Shown here in pieces: positions 20,610 through 28,378 of a DNA stretch of 55,165 nucleotides (positions are counted from its first letter, which is position 1; every line of letters begins with the position of its first letter). The DNA is from Gammaproteobacteria bacterium (GTDB lineage Bacteria; Pseudomonadota; Gammaproteobacteria; DRLM01): assembly GCA_023266095.1 (NCBI GenBank), contig JAHFRV010000019.1, positions 1 through 55,165 of the forward strand, written 5' to 3'. A program made the translations under genes and the position numbers. A model generated the notes under the pieces. The model made no database searches and was not told the origin of the DNA. It was given only the letters and a program-made list of their open reading frames with translations.

Positions 20610-21749
20610 TTATGCCACGGTACCTAAGGCCTGCACACCCACGGCGAGGCAACGCTCATGGAAGGAACACCGCAGCATGGCCATGGCCGCTTGGGTAGGC
20701 TGCGCATCCGTTGATACCTGCGGGTGGGAAAGCCGCAGCACTACGCAATACTGTCCAGTCAAGGTTCGGCCCGCGAAAACCCCACGTACACCCGGACTGT
20801 TCCCGGCCAATTCCTGGCATTCGCTCAGCAAGCCGGTGAACGCCTGCTCACTCAAATGCTCATCGTTGCATACCCACACTTGCTGCACTACCGCCCAATG
20901 CTTGCAGCGCGAGAGCACTTCCGCCGCGCGGCCAGCGCTGCCATATAGACGCATATTTCGCTCGGCCACTGCGCTGACTTCATCGCGAAAAGCCCGCCAG
21001 AATGACACGCCGTCATTCGCGGTAACACGCGCTAGCACCGCCTTGGCTATATCGTTTATCGCCACATTGACGCGGATTTTGGCCACGCCCTTGAATATCA
21101 CGCGCCGGATTTGATCTTCATTCAATGAGGTGGCGTCATACAAGGCCAAGGGCATCTTCAACACGGAATTGAGAATCTTCAACCGCGGAAAATCGATCTT
21201 GGTTTTAGTAGTGCTAGCGGGCTCGTCGAGAGAGAAAACCGCCAAGCCGGTGCGTTGCGCCAAGGCCGCCGCTTCCGCCGGTGTCGGCCAAACCGGGTCA
21301 TCCGCGCCCTCACTGCCGGACACCACGGTTTCAGCCGAGCGCAACCAAGCACCTTCAAGCGGCACACCGCAATCGCGCGCCGACTCCACCAGCTCGCGCA
21401 TCCTGTTGACCACCGCCGGGAACGCGCCTTGGACACGCGGCATCGCAACGCCATTGCAACCCAAAGCGATGGCGCGGCGCAGCGCTTCCAGCGATGTCAC
21501 CGAACCGCATTCAATAGATACGGGCACGGGCGAGCGCTGCGCAGCAGCCTCAATCGCCGGCATCAACATTTCCAAATCACCATTGCCCACATCTTGGTTT
21601 CCCACCATCAATAACACCGGCGCACGGCAAGTCTCCGCAGCACTCAAAGCGGCCGCGAGCACCTCCACGTTTATCACGTCGAACGCCGCTACCGCATAAC
21701 CATGCTCATAGGCATGGCCCAACATATCGCGCATATCCACTAAAGCCAT
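20610..21749 (-). CDS. Class II aldolase-like pseudoenzyme with C-terminal domain, linked to sbtAB
   Basis: A 379-residue protein. Residues 1 to ~265 follow the class II fructose/tagatose-bisphosphate aldolase fold (start GYAVAAFDVINVEVL; phosphate-loop region AKIRVNVAIND). Against GatY-type enzymes, the catalytic Asp-His of LHLDHH is replaced by SIECGS, the second zinc His (TAHG) by EPAST, and the third (LHGAS) by LYDATS. All metal ligands are therefore gone and aldolase chemistry is not expected. About 110 further residues (HWAVVQQVWVCNDEHL onward) form an extra domain I do not recognise. ATG 21749 follows GGAGAG. It lies 28 bases after sbtB and ends the carboxysome and bicarbonate gene train, so a regulatory or binding role in carbon concentration is inferred. 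Confidence 0.8.
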   Translation of the reverse strand: MALVDMRDMLGHAYEHGYAVAAFDVINVEVLAAALSAAETCRAPVLLMVGNQDVGNGDLEMLMPAIEAAAQRSPVPVSIECGSVTSLEALRRAIALGCNGVAMPRVQGAFPAVVNRMRELVESARDCGVPLEGAWLRSAETVVSGSEGADDPVWPTPAEAAALAQRTGLAVFSLDEPASTTKTKIDFPRLKILNSVLKMPLALYDATSLNEDQIRRVIFKGVAKIRVNVAINDIAKAVLARVTANDGVSFWRAFRDEVSAVAERNMRLYGSAGRAAEVLSRCKHWAVVQQVWVCNDEHLSEQAFTGLLSECQELAGNSPGVRGVFAGRTLTGQYCVVLRLSHPQVSTDAQPTQAAMAMLRCSFHERCLAVGVQALGTVA

Positions 21750-21777
21750 GGCATTACTCTCTCCTGACTCGGCGGGT

Positions 21778-22086
21778 TTATTCGAACTTTTCCGGCCACA
21801 AGACATTCACATCGGACACCAGCACCCTCAAATGATGTCCCTTACGCGCCAAATCCTCCAATGCATCGAGCATGGCGCTCACTTTGGCCAAGGGCACTAC
21901 CACATGAAAAACAATATTAGTATCGATGTCGAGCATGCCGGATTGCTCCCCGGAAGAACCGGCGCCTTGAGCGCGGAAAATGGTGTAACCACTCGCCCCA
22001 CGTTGTTTAACCACCTGCACCAGCCGACCTTCCAACACATCGGAGGTAATCACGGTAATCAATTTCTCTGGATACAACCTATGCAT
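21778..22086 (-). CDS. sbtB: SbtB-like PII signalling protein
   Basis: A 102-residue PII-like protein. EKLITVITSDVLEGRLVQVV opens a ferredoxin-like fold; ASGYTIFRAQGAGSSGE is the T-loop region, and NIVFHVVVPLAKVSAMLDAL completes it. SbtB proteins bind adenine nucleotides and gate the bicarbonate transporter SbtA. The C-terminus ends at VNVLWPEKFE and has no CGPxGC redox loop as in many cyanobacterial SbtB, and no Cys at all. ATG 22086 has GGAGG six bases upstream; the in-frame GTG before it is part of that site. It lies 24 bases after sbtA and 28 before the aldolase-like gene. Confidence 0.9.
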   Translation of the reverse strand: MHRLYPEKLITVITSDVLEGRLVQVVKQRGASGYTIFRAQGAGSSGEQSGMLDIDTNIVFHVVVPLAKVSAMLDALEDLARKGHHLRVLVSDVNVLWPEKFE

Positions 22087-22110
22087 ATCATCCTCCACAC
22101 AGCGTTTCGT

Positions 22111-23121
22111 TCATGCGCCCACCATCATGACTACCATCATATGATAGAGCGGAATCCCAAACACGACATTGAAGGGAAAAGTCACGCCGAGCGAAAGCGT
22201 TAAATATAAAGACGGACTCGCCTCCGGCACGGCCAGGCGCATGGCAGGCGGCACGGCGATATACGAGGCCGACGCCGCGAGCACCGCCACCAGCAGAGTG
22301 CCGCCCACGCCGAAACCGAGCATCTCATGCCCAATTAGCGTACCAATCATGCCGCCGAGCACCGGCATCGCTACGCCAAACACAATCAACACCGCGCCGA
22401 CACGGCGGAATTCACCGATACGCCGCGCCGCCTCCATGCCCATCTCCAAGAGAAACAAGCATAACACGCCCATGAATATATCTTCGATGAAAGGCTTGAT
22501 CTTGGCCATACTTTGCGGCGCCGCCACCGCGCCGATCACCATGGAGCCGAGCAACAATACGACACTGCCGTTGGTGAAGGCTTCACGCAGAATATGCGTT
22601 AATTTATTTCTATCATGTTCATCACCATTCCCCGCTTCGGCCTGAGGCGCGCCTTGCTTCTGCGCCAAACGACGGCGCGACCAAGCCGCGAGCAGCAAAC
22701 CTACCACGATGGCGGGTGACTCCATCACCGCAAGCATGATGACCGGATAAGAATCGTATTCGATTTGCAGGCTATCGAGATAAGCCACCGCGGTCAGAAA
22801 GGTGCCCGCGCTCACCGATCCGTAGTGCGCGGCGATGGCGGCGGCATTCATCGGATCGACTTTTTTCGAGAAAACCAAGATGGCGTAACCTATCAACGGC
22901 ATACCAAAACCGAGGAACAAGGCCCACATCACCGAGTTCATCGCCGTCAACAAATCCGCCTTGCCCAACTCATAACCTCCGTGTAAGCCTATCGCCACCA
23001 GCAAATAGATGGACAAAGCCTTGGCCAGATCAGGGGGGAAGCGCAGATCCGACTTGATGAGCTTCGCGAAAAAACCCAAGGCGAAGAACAACACGGCCGG
23101 TATAAGCAAATTACTCAACAT
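22111..23121 (-). CDS. sbtA: SbtA-type sodium-dependent bicarbonate transporter
   Basis: A 336-residue membrane protein of the SbtA (DUF897) family with about ten transmembrane helices in two inverted halves. Typical segments are PPDLAKALSIYLLVAIGLHGG, the cytoplasmic loop with RRRLAQKQG, and GFGVGGTLLVAVLAASASYI followed by AVPPAMRLAVPEA near the C-terminus. SbtA imports bicarbonate with sodium for carboxysomal fixation. ATG 23121 follows GGGAGG; the longer open frame upstream is not used. It sits between the SulP gene and sbtB, in a train with the carboxysome operon, which supports the assignment. Confidence 0.93.
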   Translation of the reverse strand: MLSNLLIPAVLFFALGFFAKLIKSDLRFPPDLAKALSIYLLVAIGLHGGYELGKADLLTAMNSVMWALFLGFGMPLIGYAILVFSKKVDPMNAAAIAAHYGSVSAGTFLTAVAYLDSLQIEYDSYPVIMLAVMESPAIVVGLLLAAWSRRRLAQKQGAPQAEAGNGDEHDRNKLTHILREAFTNGSVVLLLGSMVIGAVAAPQSMAKIKPFIEDIFMGVLCLFLLEMGMEAARRIGEFRRVGAVLIVFGVAMPVLGGMIGTLIGHEMLGFGVGGTLLVAVLAASASYIAVPPAMRLAVPEASPSLYLTLSLGVTFPFNVVFGIPLYHMMVVMMVGA

Positions 23122-23184
23122 GACAGCCTCCCACTTGGCAGAACGACATAGCATCCCGCGATATCGGGGTTCATACACATATAC

Positions 23185-25494
23185 TTATGCGTCCATATTG
23201 GATGGCAACGCCCCAGCGATATTTTCACGTTGGCTCGATGCCGCATAACAAGCGGCGTTGAATATCTCGGCCAAGACGAACAACAGGGACACGTCATCGG
23301 GCTTGGCCAACTCCTGGTCCTGCCTGAAAGCCAAGAGCACACCATTGCGCACCTCTAAATAAAACCCTTTGTGTCTCACTAAAAAGGCAATCAACTCGGG
23401 CGAAATATAAGGTGACGGGTCATGCCCCACTTGGCCGTGGAGGCGATAACTCTCGGTAAAATTCCGCGGCCCAGGCAAAGGCATTTCCCTGAATTCCACC
23501 AAATACCGCTCCAGATAATGCCCGGGGGCAATTACGAAATCAGGAACCGATACATTAGGTAGAACTGGGCAACTCATGGTAATGATGGTATGCCAGTGTT
23601 TAGAGAAATAATCCGGCGCCGCGGTGTGACTGTAGTCAAACAAGCGCACTTGGCAACCAAGATAATCACCCGACATCACATTGCATTCTTGTTTATCCGC
23701 GCCTCTACGCAAATACACGAAATTGTGTTTATTGAGAATACTCACGCTCGCGGGATTAAAAGCCAGATTACGCCGTTTAGCCAACTTCTCCATCTGCTCT
23801 TCACGCTCGCTATGCTTGGCCTTTTCTTTAATCAAAATAGCGTCCTGCATCCGCGCCGACAGCGAGTGACTGGTGAATTGAAAAAAGTTCTCCAGACCCA
23901 GCAATTCAAAGGTCCGCCCATCGCGCACACATTCTTCTTGCAACTGGTGAAGGTATTCCATAGCGGTGTGATCGATAATGCGGCCCGATTCGGTCACGAT
24001 TAAGGTCAGGCCGACCGATTCCGGCAGACTGGCGAAGAATTTATCCAACGGCAGCAGGTTGAAACAGACGATGGAGGACAAAGAAATCTCATAATGCGCC
24101 CGGCCGTCGCGCGTCTGCTCTTTGACCTTTATTACGGGTGTGGTAAACAAGCCGCGCAAATTGATCCACAACAATGGAAACGACTGCTTGAAGGTCATAC
24201 GGCCGGTCAAGATATAGCGAAAGGAGGGCATGAGCAGATACAACAGCATCACCACCTCGGCGGCGACGCCGATCAATATGCCTGACAGCAGATCGGTAGT
24301 GAGGATCGCCAGCACCGTAATGACGAAAATTACGATTTGGTCACGTCCGATAGCGTAGGTCTTGGTGAATACTTTGTACTCACACAGTTTCCAGCCGACG
24401 AAAATCAGGATCGCGGCGATGGCCGACAGCGGTACTCGCGCGATAACCTCCTTGGCTAAGAACAAAAATATCAACAGGAAGGTCGCACTATAAAAGTTGG
24501 CCCACAAGGTGCGCCCCCCGGCATCGATATTGGCGCGGCTCTTGATGCCGCCGGGAATGATCGTCAGACCGCCGAAAATGCTAGACAGAGAGTTGGACAC
24601 ACCCATCGCGCGCAAGGTGGCATTGGGATCCGATTTACGCTGAAAGGGATCGATCTTGTCCACCGCCTTGATGGTAGCCAAGGATTCAACGCCGTCGATG
24701 AGCGTGAGCGTAATGACGACCACCAGCACACCCCACCATAATTCAGGACGATTCAACACCTCACCGAATGCCGGCATGGTTATACCATTCTCCAGGACAT
24801 CCTCTGGCATGGTGATGAGATATTTGGCGTCGAGATCGAATATGTAGCCCAATACAATGCCGATCACGGCCACTATCAAAGGTGGCGGCAATTTACGCAG
24901 CCACTCATGGCGCGCGCGACTGAGATAGAACATCAGGAAAAGACTCAGCCCGCCGATGAAGAAAACCTCCCACTGCGTCTGCGTGACGACCCGCGGCAGA
25001 TTACCGATCGAGACCAACATGCTTTTGGCTGCCGGGAAAATCGCCCCCATTAAAGGCGGCATCTGTTTGATGATGATGATGAGACCGATGGCGGCGAGCA
25101 TCGCTTCAACCACGGTAACGGGAAGAAAAATCGCGAAACGCCCGGCCTTGAAAAAAGCCAGCACGATTTGCACGAGCCCCGTGATACAGATGGCAACCAA
25201 TAATAGCGGATAGCCCGCCGCCAAATCACCGCCGCCCAACAACAACATGCCCGACAACAAGGCGGGCGCCAAGCCGGCGGCTGGGCCGCTGATAGTGACA
25301 TAGGCGCCACCGAGGAACGGGAAAATCAAACCGGCTATGATCGCTGAAATTAAACCGGTGACCGGCGGCGCACCGGAGGCAATGGCGATGCCGAGAGAAA
25401 GCGGCAAAGACACCAAGGCCACCTGCATTCCCGCCAACAAATCATAGCGCCAGTGCTTCAAACCTTTTATGCCATTCTGTGGCGCCTCAGCCAT
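23185..25494 (-). CDS. SulP-family bicarbonate transporter (BicA-like) with long C-terminal region
   Basis: A 769-residue protein. The membrane part (about residues 15-430) has the SulP signature VSLPLSLGIAIASGAPPVTG and VTISGPAAGLAPAL, with 10-14 helices. A STAS-like module follows (about 490-580: SLPESVGLTLIVTESG, RIIDHTAMEYLHQLQEE). A further ~190 residues (NFVYLRRGADKQECNVMSG to the end) form a region not found in ordinary SulP proteins and not recognised by me. Given its place between mcdB and sbtA, bicarbonate import is the likely role rather than sulfate. ATG 25494 follows GGGGGA at short spacing. The 148-base gap before it could hold an internal promoter. Confidence 0.9.
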   Translation of the reverse strand: MAEAPQNGIKGLKHWRYDLLAGMQVALVSLPLSLGIAIASGAPPVTGLISAIIAGLIFPFLGGAYVTISGPAAGLAPALLSGMLLLGGGDLAAGYPLLLVAICITGLVQIVLAFFKAGRFAIFLPVTVVEAMLAAIGLIIIIKQMPPLMGAIFPAAKSMLVSIGNLPRVVTQTQWEVFFIGGLSLFLMFYLSRARHEWLRKLPPPLIVAVIGIVLGYIFDLDAKYLITMPEDVLENGITMPAFGEVLNRPELWWGVLVVVITLTLIDGVESLATIKAVDKIDPFQRKSDPNATLRAMGVSNSLSSIFGGLTIIPGGIKSRANIDAGGRTLWANFYSATFLLIFLFLAKEVIARVPLSAIAAILIFVGWKLCEYKVFTKTYAIGRDQIVIFVITVLAILTTDLLSGILIGVAAEVVMLLYLLMPSFRYILTGRMTFKQSFPLLWINLRGLFTTPVIKVKEQTRDGRAHYEISLSSIVCFNLLPLDKFFASLPESVGLTLIVTESGRIIDHTAMEYLHQLQEECVRDGRTFELLGLENFFQFTSHSLSARMQDAILIKEKAKHSEREEQMEKLAKRRNLAFNPASVSILNKHNFVYLRRGADKQECNVMSGDYLGCQVRLFDYSHTAAPDYFSKHWHTIITMSCPVLPNVSVPDFVIAPGHYLERYLVEFREMPLPGPRNFTESYRLHGQVGHDPSPYISPELIAFLVRHKGFYLEVRNGVLLAFRQDQELAKPDDVSLLFVLAEIFNAACYAASSQRENIAGALPSNMDA

Positions 25495-25642
25495 ACATCC
25501 CCCGGAGCATCATTCACCCGCTAACGGCCGCCCTATCGCACAGCCATCCATCCTCAAGTTTGTTTACCTCGAGCGCAGGCCGCCGATGTTATGCCATATC
25601 ACTGCCGGCACATTCAGCCGCCATCAGCTCAACGAGTTCAGA

Positions 25643-25852
25643 TCAATCCGGCCATACTCGCCGGCTGCTCAGGATTCGCCGCACGCTCACCTCGGTATTA
25701 TTCTCTTTCGCGTCGAGCTGCGCGGCGGTTTGCGGGGACGCTTCCGTCTTTGATTCGTGGGGTGCAGTCAGATCTTCTACTACATCCGCCGACGCCTTGG
25801 TCTTGCGTATGGAGTCCAGTAATTTCTGGCTGGTCTTATCGCTCTTATTCAT
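25643..25852 (-). CDS. mcdB: Carboxysome positioning adaptor McdB
   Basis: A 69-residue, mostly disordered protein. It opens MNKSDKTSQKLLDSIRKTKA, has a Glu/Gln/Ala-rich middle and ends RRILSSRRVWPD with a single Trp, features expected of alpha-type McdB. McdB marks carboxysomes and stimulates the McdA ATPase so that carboxysomes spread over the nucleoid. ATG 25852 overlaps the mcdA stop in ATGA, showing translational coupling. The longer open frame in this phase runs antisense through mcdA's other frames and is not the gene. Confidence 0.85.
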   Translation of the reverse strand: MNKSDKTSQKLLDSIRKTKASADVVEDLTAPHESKTEASPQTAAQLDAKENNTEVSVRRILSSRRVWPD

Positions 25853-26490
25853 GATGCTATGACCTCCGTCAGTAAACGTTCTATTTCCGCGGCCGCCTCG
25901 CGACCGGGGCCGCCCATATCGAATACAGTCTTGCCTTCCGCCATGGCATTGCGATGAATCGCGCGCCGTCTTACGACACTGCGCAGCACGGCCAGGCCCA
26001 CTTCGTCGATCACCTCGCGGATATCGCGCGACAATACGGTTTGCGCCTCCAATTGATTGAGTACGATGTGCGCCTTTAGGCGCGGATGTTCGCGCCGCGC
26101 GGCACTCACTGCCTCCACCACGCTCAAACTGGCCCACAAATCCAGCGGCGAAGGTTGTACCGGCACTAAGACGTGATCGCAAAGACCGAGTGCATCGCGC
26201 GTTTCCCGCGCATGCACCGAAGGCGGGCAATCCAGCACCAGGTACTGATAACGTTCTTTAAGGTTTGCCACGACCTCGCTAACAGCATCATGGCATTCGT
26301 AGACATGCGCCGCGTGCGCGGGATGTTCGGCGATACGCGACCATTGCCAGGCCGAACGTTGCGGATCCAAATCCAACAATGCGGTCGGCGCTTGCCGCAT
26401 GAGCCCCACCGCCATATTGACCGCCAGCGTGGTCTTGCCGGTTCCGCCTTTGTTTCCCATCATGGCGATGAGCATTGCCGAACCGGACAT
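25849..26490 (-). CDS. mcdA: ParA-type ATPase McdA, carboxysome positioning
   Basis: A 213-residue ParA/MinD-type ATPase. The deviant Walker A is NKGGTGKTTLAVNMA (about 13-27) with the signature Lys, Walker A' follows (ALLDLDPQRSAWQW), and Walker B is YLVLDCPPSV. ATP-bound dimers coat the nucleoid and are displaced by McdB, spreading carboxysomes. Its identity rests on the downstream coupled mcdB and the upstream acRAF and shell genes, since ParA proteins are common. ATG 26490 follows GGAGGG at good spacing, 5 bases after the acRAF stop. Confidence 0.92.
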   Translation of the reverse strand: MSGSAMLIAMMGNKGGTGKTTLAVNMAVGLMRQAPTALLDLDPQRSAWQWSRIAEHPAHAAHVYECHDAVSEVVANLKERYQYLVLDCPPSVHARETRDALGLCDHVLVPVQPSPLDLWASLSVVEAVSAARREHPRLKAHIVLNQLEAQTVLSRDIREVIDEVGLAVLRSVVRRRAIHRNAMAEGKTVFDMGGPGREAAAEIERLLTEVIAS

Positions 26491-26495
26491 GACGC

Positions 26496-26759
26496 TTACC
26501 CTCCTCCGGTCCGCGCCGCGAGCGCGTCGATGAGTCGCGCAACGTGCCAGGTCGCCTCACTCACCTCATCAGCTTCTTCTTGCGAATCGAGGGTGATGTT
26601 GACGTAGGTTCTACCAAAACTGAGGCTGGGGTAGTTCTGTTCCTGTTCGGACATCTCCGCCATCCGGTCGAGGAAGTCCCGTGTCGCGGTATAGTCCGCG
26701 AACTCTATCCGCCGCTCCAAACGCGCCGGCCGTTTGCGCACTTGCCATGCTTCGCTCAT
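26496..26759 (-). CDS. acRAF, PCD-like RuBisCO assembly factor
   Basis: An 87-residue pterin-carbinolamine-dehydratase-like protein. The fold is visible in RLERRIEFADYTATRDFLDRM and YPSLSFGRTYVNITL, with a C-terminal helix ATWHVARLIDAL. True dehydratases have HHP at the start of the second strand; here it is NYP, so the catalytic His pair is lost. Carboxysome-linked PCD-like proteins (acRAF) help fold or accumulate form IA RuBisCO. ATG 26759 follows GAGGTG; the GTG just before it is the alternative. It lies 12 bases after the bacterioferritin-like gene. Confidence 0.88.
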   Translation of the reverse strand: MSEAWQVRKRPARLERRIEFADYTATRDFLDRMAEMSEQEQNYPSLSFGRTYVNITLDSQEEADEVSEATWHVARLIDALAARTGGG

Positions 26760-26771
26760 CACCGCACCTCG

Positions 26772-27242
26772 TTAGAAAAATGCCCGTCTGCCGCTGGCTG
26801 TAGCCAACCCCACCGTGGCGCACCACTGCGCCATCGCGCGGCCGTGGGCGAGCTCCTCCTGCCACAGCGTTTCGAAAAACGCCCCGTTGTCACGATCTTG
26901 AATCCGCCGGCAATAACGCAGCGCGTCCTCATAAAGGGCAATGGCATCCAATTCAACGCAATGATTCTTCTGCAAACACTCGGCGAGATTGGCGCCGAAT
27001 TGCGCGGGACGCAGCTGCGAGGCACTCGGCGCCACACCGAGCGCGATCATCCGCGCGATGATGCGTTCCGCATGCCCCATCTCTTCGGCCGCCTCATCGC
27101 GCAAGCGCCCGGCGGCTTCCAGCAACCCCCACGCCTCGACCAATTTCGATTGCGTGAGGTACTGCTGCACCGCCGACAACTCATGGCTCAATGCACGGCC
27201 CAGATAACCCAATACCCGCGGATTGACACTGGCGCTCATCAT
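26772..27242 (-). CDS. Bacterioferritin-like diiron protein of the carboxysome operon
   Basis: A 156-residue four-helix-bundle protein. Ferroxidase-type ligands appear as HELSAVQQYL (Glu), EEMGHAERI (Glu-x-x-His), the CVELDAIALYEDAL helix (Glu) and EELAHGRAM (Glu-x-x-His). It lacks an obvious haem-ligating Met in the usual position. A bacterioferritin-like gene is a regular member of alpha-carboxysome operons; its role may be iron or redox related but is not settled. ATG 27242 or 27239 both lie behind GGGGGG. It follows csoS1B and precedes acRAF. Confidence 0.85.
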   Translation of the reverse strand: MMSASVNPRVLGYLGRALSHELSAVQQYLTQSKLVEAWGLLEAAGRLRDEAAEEMGHAERIIARMIALGVAPSASQLRPAQFGANLAECLQKNHCVELDAIALYEDALRYCRRIQDRDNGAFFETLWQEELAHGRAMAQWCATVGLATASGRRAFF

Positions 27243-27301
27243 CGCTGTCACGCCCCCCCAATTAAACTCAAGTCTTCACACAAACTCATCATTCACACGA
27301 A

Positions 27302-27628
27302 TCAGCTGCGCTGCGGGCGATTACCACTCGCACCACCCGCGGGTGGTAGTAGCATAGGTTCCACTTCTTTGTGCGGGCGGGCGATGATGTGCGCGGCCAC
27401 CAGGCCGTCACCCACGCGCTCGCATGCATCCGCACCGGCGCGTACCGCCGCGTTCACCGCGCCGGTTTCGCCGCGTACCAGCACGGTGACGTAACCGCCG
27501 CCGACGAATTCGCGCGCCACCAGCCGCACTTCCGCCGCCTTGGTCATCGCGTCCGCCGCTTCGATCGCCGGCACCAAGCCGCGCGTCTCGATCATGCCCA
27601 ATGCAATACCGTATGTTTCGTTAGCCAT
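27302..27628 (-). CDS. csoS1B: Carboxysome shell hexamer protein CsoS1B
   Basis: A 108-residue BMC-domain protein forming shell hexamers. The core ALGMIETRGLVPAIEAADAM and VRAGADACERVGDGLVAAH is identical to its neighbour csoS1A. The C-terminus is extended with LPPAGGASGNRPQRS, as is usual for CsoS1B. ATG 27628 begins MANETYG; the frame continues upstream but the shared MANETYG start across three paralogs fixes it. Third of three tandem csoS1 genes. The DNA differs from csoS1A by a single silent base across about 270 bases. Confidence 0.97.
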   Translation of the reverse strand: MANETYGIALGMIETRGLVPAIEAADAMTKAAEVRLVAREFVGGGYVTVLVRGETGAVNAAVRAGADACERVGDGLVAAHIIARPHKEVEPMLLPPAGGASGNRPQRS

Positions 27629-27666
27629 GGTCGTCTCCAATCTCACTCAGTAGTTCGAATAAACGC

Positions 27667-27969
27667 TTAGATCACGCTGGCAGGCGGTGCCAACATCGGC
27701 TCCACTTCTTTGTGCGGGCGGGCGATGATGTGCGCGGCCACCAGGCCGTCACCCACGCGCTCGCATGCATCCGCACCGGCGCGGACCGCCGCGTTCACCG
27801 CGCCGGTTTCGCCGCGTACCAGCACGGTGACGTAACCGCCGCCGACGAATTCGCGCGCCACCAGCCGCACTTCCGCCGCCTTGGTCATCGCGTCCGCCGC
27901 TTCGATCGCCGGCACCAAGCCGCGCGTCTCGATCATGCCCAATGCAATACCGTATGTTTCGTTAGCCAT
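27667..27969 (-). CDS. csoS1A: Carboxysome shell hexamer protein CsoS1A
   Basis: A 100-residue BMC-domain shell protein with pore loop region REFVGGGYVTVLVRGE. Hexamers tile the shell facets and let small anions such as bicarbonate and RuBP through. The protein core is identical to CsoS1B, with a shorter tail (EPMLAPPASVI). ATG 27969. It lies 38 bases after csoS1C's stop region and 38 before csoS1B's start; the leaders of csoS1A and csoS1B are also near-identical, pointing to recent duplication or conversion. Confidence 0.97.
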   Translation of the reverse strand: MANETYGIALGMIETRGLVPAIEAADAMTKAAEVRLVAREFVGGGYVTVLVRGETGAVNAAVRAGADACERVGDGLVAAHIIARPHKEVEPMLAPPASVI

Positions 27970-28007
27970 GGTCGTCTCCAGTCTCACTCAGTAATTTGAA
28001 TAAACCC

Positions 28008-28310
28008 TTATTTCACGTTGGCGGCCGGGGTCAGCATCGCCTCGACCTCATTATGCGGACGGGCGATGATGTGCGCGGCCACCAGGCCGTCGCCCACGCG
28101 CTCACACGCGTCCGCGCCGGCACGCACCGCCGCGTTCACCGCGCCGGTCTCGCCGCGCACCAGCACGGTGACGTAACCGCCGCCGACGAATTCGCGCGCG
28201 ATCAGACGCACTTCCGCCGCCTTGGTCATCGCGTCCGCCGCTTCGATCGCCGGCACCAAGCCGCGCGTCTCGATCATGCCCAATGCAATACCGTATGTTT
28301 CGTTAGCCAT
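28008..28310 (-). CDS. csoS1C: Carboxysome shell hexamer protein CsoS1C
   Basis: A 100-residue BMC-domain shell protein, first of the three csoS1 genes. It differs from CsoS1A only at a few positions (for example VRLIAREF instead of VRLVAREF, PHNEVEAML, and the tail TPAANVK). Its first 102 bases are identical to those of csoS1A and csoS1B, while the rest has drifted at silent sites. ATG 28310. It follows csoS4B. Confidence 0.97.
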   Translation of the reverse strand: MANETYGIALGMIETRGLVPAIEAADAMTKAAEVRLIAREFVGGGYVTVLVRGETGAVNAAVRAGADACERVGDGLVAAHIIARPHNEVEAMLTPAANVK

Positions 28311-28378
28311 TTTCATTACTCCTGTTAAAGTTCAGTCACACCCATGACACACCGCGTTATCATTACCTTCACATCTTG

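Noticed and set aside
23122-23184. A second CbbR operator before sbtA
   Set aside because: ATACTTATG resembles part of the cbbR-cbbL palindrome, but it overlaps the sulP stop region and lacks a matching inverted arm.
27302-28310. CRISPR or tandem repeat array suggested by repeated sequence
   Set aside because: The repetition is three full-length shell protein genes, not short spaced repeats. No CRISPR array was seen anywhere.
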